A stretch of 8,937 nt of DNA from a bacterium. GTDB lineage: Bacteria; Desulfobacterota; S145-22. The stretch spans positions 1 through 8,937 of the forward strand of contig JALTEW010000176.1 in assembly GCA_027073795.1 (NCBI GenBank), given 5' to 3'. The translations under genes were made by a program, and so were the position numbers. This document shows, one piece after another, positions 6,140 to 8,937 of the stretch. Positions within the stretch are counted from its first letter, which is position 1; each line of letters opens with the position of its first letter. The notes beneath the pieces were generated by a model, which searched no databases, was not told the DNA's origin, and was given only the letters and a program-made list of their open reading frames with translations.

Positions 6140-6670
6140 TCAAGCCTTGATTTTAATCGGGATGCCGCTGATAGTAAAAATCACCTCGTTGGCCACTGCG
6201 GCAACCCGCTGATTCAGGCTTCCTGCCTCGTCCCTGAAAAGCCGAGTCGAGGGATCCGCCGGAATAATTCCCAGTCCTACCTCGTTTGAAACAAGTATGA
6301 GAGAACAGGGAGGATGCTGTAAGACCGAGAAGAAGGAGTTAATTTCTTCTGCATCGGCGAGTGAGTCCTCGTATTTATACAGGAGATTTCCCAACCATAC
6401 TGTCAAACAGTCAATGATAGCGATTTCAGTCTCGCCGGGTAAGGCTTTTATAGCATCTCCCAGCGTGTAAGGTTCTTCAATCGTCACAAAGGACGCGTCG
6501 CGTTCCTGTTGATGGGTGACAATCCGCTGTTTCATCTCATCATCGATGGGAAGGGCCGTGGCAATGAAGGCCTTATGAGCAAAGGGTTCCGCAAGATGAA
6601 GGGCATGACGGCTTTTGCCGCTTCGGCTTCCCCCTACAATGAGGGTGACCTTTCTCTCTCTTGTGTTCAT
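6140..6670 (-). CDS. cobU: Adenosylcobinamide kinase / adenosylcobinamide-phosphate guanylyltransferase (CobU/CobP)
   Basis: This bifunctional cytoplasmic enzyme phosphorylates adenosylcobinamide and then transfers GMP from GTP to give adenosylcobinamide-GDP, the substrate for CobS. The 176 residues are family length. The P-loop GGSRSGKS is at 13-20. His53, in a context of Arg-Ile-Val-Thr-His, aligns with the guanylylated His of Salmonella CobU (His46). DCLTVWLGN (87-95), VSNEVGLGIIP (127-137) and FRDEAGSLNQRVAA (145-158) complete the family pattern. The usual Ala-Asp-Glu-Val is Ala-Asn-Glu-Val here (160-163). I chose the ATG at 6670 with GAGG a few bases upstream. The frame stays open further upstream, but that stretch covers the divergent promoter and runs antisense into the cytochrome gene. 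No cobalamin riboswitch is visible upstream. cbiB is downstream beyond the repeat gap; cobS, cobT and cobC are not in the window. Confidence 0.95.
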   Translation of the reverse strand: MNTRERKVTLIVGGSRSGKSRHALHLAEPFAHKAFIATALPIDDEMKQRIVTHQQERDASFVTIEEPYTLGDAIKALPGETEIAIIDCLTVWLGNLLYKYEDSLADAEEINSFFSVLQHPPCSLILVSNEVGLGIIPADPSTRLFRDEAGSLNQRVAAVANEVIFTISGIPIKIKA

Positions 6671-6685
6671 TTTACCTCGGAGAGT

Positions 6686-6714
6686 TCTGTAACAACCCAG
6701 CCTAGTGTTGTCAA
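6686..6714 (-). promoter_or_regulatory. Possible cobU promoter
   Basis: On the minus strand a consensus TTGACA (6714-6709) is followed by a 17-base spacer and TACAGA (6691-6686), with TG in the extended position (6694-6693). The -10 matches only three of six bases. Initiation would fall near 6679, at the edge of the Shine-Dalgarno, giving an extremely short leader. That weakens the call. Confidence 0.3.
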
Positions 6715-6747
6715 GCAGTGTCCAAGGGGGGTTGTTATTTTTTTCAC

Positions 6748-6778
6748 TTGACAAAAGCAGGGAAATATACTCTATTAT
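6748..6778 (+). promoter_or_regulatory. Sigma70-type promoter for the cytochrome c3 gene
   Basis: A consensus TTGACA (6748-6753) is followed by TATTAT at 6773-6778 with a 19-base spacer; the overlapping TCTATT at 6771-6776 gives 17. The predicted start near 6785 leaves a leader of about 58 bases ending in a near-perfect ribosome binding site, GGAGGTGA (6830-6837), five bases before the GTG start. It points away from the cobU promoter, with the two TTGACA boxes about 34 bases apart. Confidence 0.6.
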
Positions 6779-6842
6779 ATTCGTTAAAGTGAATAAAAGA
6801 TAAATCTGGCCGTCAAAATAAACAGGAAGGGAGGTGAGATAA

Positions 6843-7223
6843 GTGAAAAGATTTTTTATTGGTTTCATGGCGGTTCTCTTTATTGTCAGCATGGTTGCTG
6901 TGACGATGGTGTATGCGGGTACGATCAAGGCACCGGACAAGCCCTTGGTATTTGAAAACAGACATGGGGCAGTAACCTTTGACCACAGCATTCACATCAA
7001 GGCGGGTTTGAAATGTCAGCAATGTCACCATATGTGGAAAGATACCAGCAAACCCCCCCAAAGCTGCAAAGAGTGTCACAAGAAAAAGAAAACCGGTGGT
7101 GTCCCTAAAATCTACAACATGGCCCACAAGAGCGATCACAGCTGCAAGGGGTGTCACAAGGCATTCAAGAAAGCCGGAAAGAAGACCGGGCCGACCAAGT
7201 GCAGCGGCTGCCACAAAAAATAG
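6843..7223 (+). CDS. Periplasmic tetraheme cytochrome c3
   Basis: This is a small class III multiheme cytochrome c, a periplasmic electron carrier that typically exchanges electrons with hydrogenases, formate dehydrogenases and membrane redox complexes in Desulfobacterota. Residues 1-25 form a signal peptide (Lys-Arg, a long hydrophobic core, Val-Tyr-Ala then Gly), leaving a mature protein of about 101 residues. Four heme-attachment motifs are present: CQQCH (58-62), CKECH (75-79), CKGCH (101-105) and CSGCH (120-124). The distal ligands match the c3 pattern: His48 and His51 (the His-x-x-His pair), His63 directly after the first motif, and His95 or His99, so all four hemes can be bis-His. All four motifs are CXXCH, whereas many c3 proteins have two with four intervening residues. 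The mature chain has 22 Lys and 1 Arg against 6 acidic residues. The start is GTG, supported by the strong GGAGGTGA. Confidence 0.93.
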   Translation: MKRFFIGFMAVLFIVSMVAVTMVYAGTIKAPDKPLVFENRHGAVTFDHSIHIKAGLKCQQCHHMWKDTSKPPQSCKECHKKKKTGGVPKIYNMAHKSDHSCKGCHKAFKKAGKKTGPTKCSGCHKK

Positions 7224-7240
7224 TGATTTTTAGTTTAGTA

Positions 7241-7278
7241 AGGGCGGGGATCAGGTTTGACCCCGCCCCTTTGTTTCT
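7241..7278 (+). terminator. Intrinsic terminator after the cytochrome c3 gene
   Basis: GGGCGGGG (7242-7249) pairs exactly with CCCCGCCC (7261-7268). An inner TCA/TGA pairing closes a GGTT tetraloop with one bulged A. The stem is followed by the T-rich CTTTGTTTCT (7269-7278). It lies 18 bases after the cytochrome stop and 45 bases before the formimidoyltransferase start. Confidence 0.85.
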
Positions 7279-7322
7279 AAGTACAAAGACCAGACCCTCT
7301 TTGCGTGATCAGGTACAGGTCT

Positions 7323-8216
7323 ATGAAAATTCTGGAATGTGTTCCCAATATCAGTGAGGGAAGGGACAAAAAACTCGTTTCAGATGTCCTTTTATCTCTC
7401 GATGGATTTAAATCTGTTAAGTGTCTGGATGTCTCTTCGGACGAGGACCACAATCGTAGTGTGATTACCCTGATCGGGCCTCCGGAAGAGGTGCCCAGGG
7501 CCATGCTGGCCTTGGCCATATCTGCCATTGAGCGCATCGACATGCGAACCCATCAGGGCAGTCACCCGAGAATCGGGGCAGTGGATGTCGTTCCCTTCAT
7601 TCCAATCCGTGGCATGGAAATGTCGGAGGTGGTGGAGATTGCCCATGCCTTTGGCAGGCGATTGGGTGAAAAAGCCAATATTCCCATCTACTTCTATGAA
7701 GAAGCGGCACTGCGGGAAGACAGGAGGAATCTTGCCGATGTACGCAGGGGACAATATGAAGGGCTTGAGGAGAAGCTCCAACATGCCGATGGTAAACCGG
7801 ATGCCGGAGTTACCGCTTTCAATCCCAAGTCCGGCGCAACCATCGTGGGTGCGCGGCCTCCCCTGATTGCCTTCAATGTCAATCTTAAGACCCAGGACAA
7901 GACTGTGGCCGATGCCATTGCCCGTGCGGTGCGTTACAAAACAGGTGGATTCAAAGCCGTCAAGGCTATGGGGGTGTCGCTGAAGGAAAAGGGGCTGGTT
8001 CAGGTTTCCATGAACCTTGTGAATTATCAGGAAACCCCTATCCATCGCGTGGTGGAAACCATTCGGTTCGAGGCGGCACGTTACGGGGTAGCTGTTACTG
8101 AGTGTGAGTTGATCGGCCTTGCTCCACTGGCAGCCTTGGAAGAGATCATCCGTTTTTATTTACAAATCCCGGGGTTCTCCGTCGACCAGATTATAGAAGC
8201 CCACCTGCTTCCATAA
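7323..8216 (+). CDS. Glutamate formimidoyltransferase
   Basis: This cytoplasmic enzyme transfers the formimino group from N-formimino-L-glutamate to tetrahydrofolate, a step of histidine degradation that feeds one-carbon units into folate. The 297 residues correspond to the formimidoyltransferase half of mammalian FTCD; the cyclodeaminase half is absent, as in several bacteria. Family signatures are CVPNISEGR (6-14), a DEDHNRSV motif (40-47), and the catalytic region HQGSHPRIGAVDVVPF (77-92), where His81 matches the catalytic His82 of porcine FTCD. Further on, a GARPPLIAFNVNL segment lines the folate site. I chose the ATG giving MKILECVPNIS over an in-frame GTG at 7305, because family members start there. 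Only short AGG tracts serve as ribosome binding sites. No other histidine-utilisation gene is in the window. The gene sits between the cytochrome terminator and a sensor kinase 17 bases downstream. Confidence 0.94.
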   Translation: MKILECVPNISEGRDKKLVSDVLLSLDGFKSVKCLDVSSDEDHNRSVITLIGPPEEVPRAMLALAISAIERIDMRTHQGSHPRIGAVDVVPFIPIRGMEMSEVVEIAHAFGRRLGEKANIPIYFYEEAALREDRRNLADVRRGQYEGLEEKLQHADGKPDAGVTAFNPKSGATIVGARPPLIAFNVNLKTQDKTVADAIARAVRYKTGGFKAVKAMGVSLKEKGLVQVSMNLVNYQETPIHRVVETIRFEAARYGVAVTECELIGLAPLAALEEIIRFYLQIPGFSVDQIIEAHLLP

Positions 8217-8233
8217 AGAGGCAAATCGTATCC

Positions 8234-8937
8234 ATGACGTCCCGTAGATCCCAGTCGGTGAAATTCTCAGCAAAAAGGTATTTCCAAAACCTGATTGATG
8301 GCCTGACCGATGATTTGAAGGTTGTGGATCGTCAATACCGTGTTGTTTTTGTTAATCAGACAGCGGCTCAGCGCCTCTTTAAGAAACCGGAACAGATACT
8401 GGGCCGGAAATGTTATGAGGTTTTTAACCATTTCGACCATCCCTGCCCCTTTTGTACAACGCAGCAAACTTTTGAAACGGGGGAAACACTTCATACGGAA
8501 TTCGGATACACGGACACGGATGGAGACCCCTACTTTTTTCTTCTGACCACCTTCCCCATTCGCGATACAGAAGGGGAAATCCCTTTTGTTGTTGAGGTGA
8601 CACGCGATGTCACGCAGAAAAAAAGATTGGAGCAGGAAGTCATCAGATCGCGGACGCTCAAGGCCATCGGCCAGTTTGCTGCGGAGCTGGCCCATGAGGT
8701 CCGCAATCCCCTCAACGCAATCACGTTTCAAACGGCCTTACTCAAAAAGATTAGGGCGGAGCGCCCGGATGACCCTTGCACGCGTCAGCTATCGGAAGTG
8801 GCAAAGGTGGTTGATGAAGAAATCGCGCGGTTGACAAAGCTTACGCAGGATTTCTTAACCTTTACGCGGCAGGAGTCCCTGAAACGGGAGCCAGTAAATC
8901 TGAGAGAAGCCATCCAGTCTTCTCTCGCCCTTTTAAA
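8234..8937 (+). CDS. PAS-domain sensor histidine kinase, N-terminal part (runs off the window)
   Basis: The frame is open from the ATG at 8234 to the window end, giving 234 codons without a stop. Residues 13-130 form a PAS domain, starting with RYFQNLIDGLTD, passing a VVDRQYRVVFVNQTA strand and ending in the usual exit pattern EVTRDVTQKKRLEQEV. A cysteine cluster lies inside it: Cys60 and HPCPFC (69-74, Cys71 and Cys74). A HisKA domain follows: IGQFAAELAHEVRNPLNAI (145-163) with phospho-acceptor His154, then a dimerisation helix reaching DFLTFTR (206-212). The ATP-binding domain must lie beyond the window. There is no signal peptide or membrane segment, so it is probably cytoplasmic. AAGAGG lies 12 bases upstream of the start. 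The 17-base gap to the formimidoyltransferase gene suggests cotranscription. The cognate regulator is not visible. Confidence 0.93.
   Translation, partial: MTSRRSQSVKFSAKRYFQNLIDGLTDDLKVVDRQYRVVFVNQTAAQRLFKKPEQILGRKCYEVFNHFDHPCPFCTTQQTFETGETLHTEFGYTDTDGDPYFFLLTTFPIRDTEGEIPFVVEVTRDVTQKKRLEQEVIRSRTLKAIGQFAAELAHEVRNPLNAITFQTALLKKIRAERPDDPCTRQLSEVAKVVDEEIARLTKLTQDFLTFTRQESLKREPVNLREAIQSSLALL

Noticed and set aside
6671..6991. N-terminal extension of cobU reaching 6991
   Set aside because: The extra residues cover the divergent promoter region and are antisense to the cytochrome gene. CobU proteins begin just before the P-loop, which fits the ATG at 6670.
7392..8045. Minus-strand open frame of 217 codons inside the formimidoyltransferase gene
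   Set aside because: It is antisense to a clearly conserved enzyme and shows no domain or start signal of its own.
8267..8731. Minus-strand open frame of 154 codons near the right end
   Set aside because: The plus strand here encodes a PAS domain and a canonical HisKA H-box, so this frame is a shadow.
1..8937. CRISPR arrays, insertion sequences, tRNA or rRNA genes, phage or toxin-antitoxin modules
   Set aside because: I saw no regularly spaced repeats, transposase or integrase motifs, tRNA arms or rRNA-like stretches on either strand.

Overview
The window is most likely chromosomal DNA from a Gram-negative, anaerobic member of the Desulfobacterota (the former Deltaproteobacteria). LptF and LptG imply an LPS-bearing outer membrane. 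A periplasmic tetraheme cytochrome c3 is typical of sulfate reducers and their relatives. GatCA implies an indirect Asn-tRNA or Gln-tRNA route. The placement is an inference from gene content, not from a phylogenetic marker.

Layout. Bases 1-313 hold no convincing gene but contain several short stem-loops and a possible promoter ahead of gatC. Bases 314-2095 (+) carry gatC and gatA, without gatB. They run convergently into a minus-strand block, read right to left: cobU (6670-6140), a repeat-rich gap (about 5871-6139), cbiB (5870-4863), lptF (4796-3612), lptG (3618-2527) and a YbgC-like hotdog thioesterase (2508-2110). lptF and lptG overlap by 7 bases. From 6843 rightward on the plus strand come a tetraheme cytochrome c3, a strong intrinsic terminator, glutamate formimidoyltransferase and the first 234 codons of a PAS-domain sensor histidine kinase cut by the window edge.

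How the genes fit together. GatC and GatA are two parts of the tRNA amidotransferase. CobU and CbiB act in late cobalamin assembly: CbiB attaches the aminopropanol arm and CobU activates the resulting cobinamide for nucleotide-loop attachment. LptF and LptG form the inner-membrane permease that extracts LPS for export. The c3 cytochrome is a periplasmic electron shuttle. The kinase PAS domain carries a Cys-Pro-Phe-Cys cluster that could sense redox state or metal.

The genes are mostly ordinary housekeeping and accessory metabolism, and I do not see a clearly new system. The least explained parts are the intergenic repeat cluster between cobU and cbiB, with a perfect 30-bp palindrome and degenerate 7-bp repeats that may encode the optional N-terminus of CbiB; the structured leader at 1-100; and the c3 / formimidoyltransferase / cysteine-PAS kinase neighbourhood.
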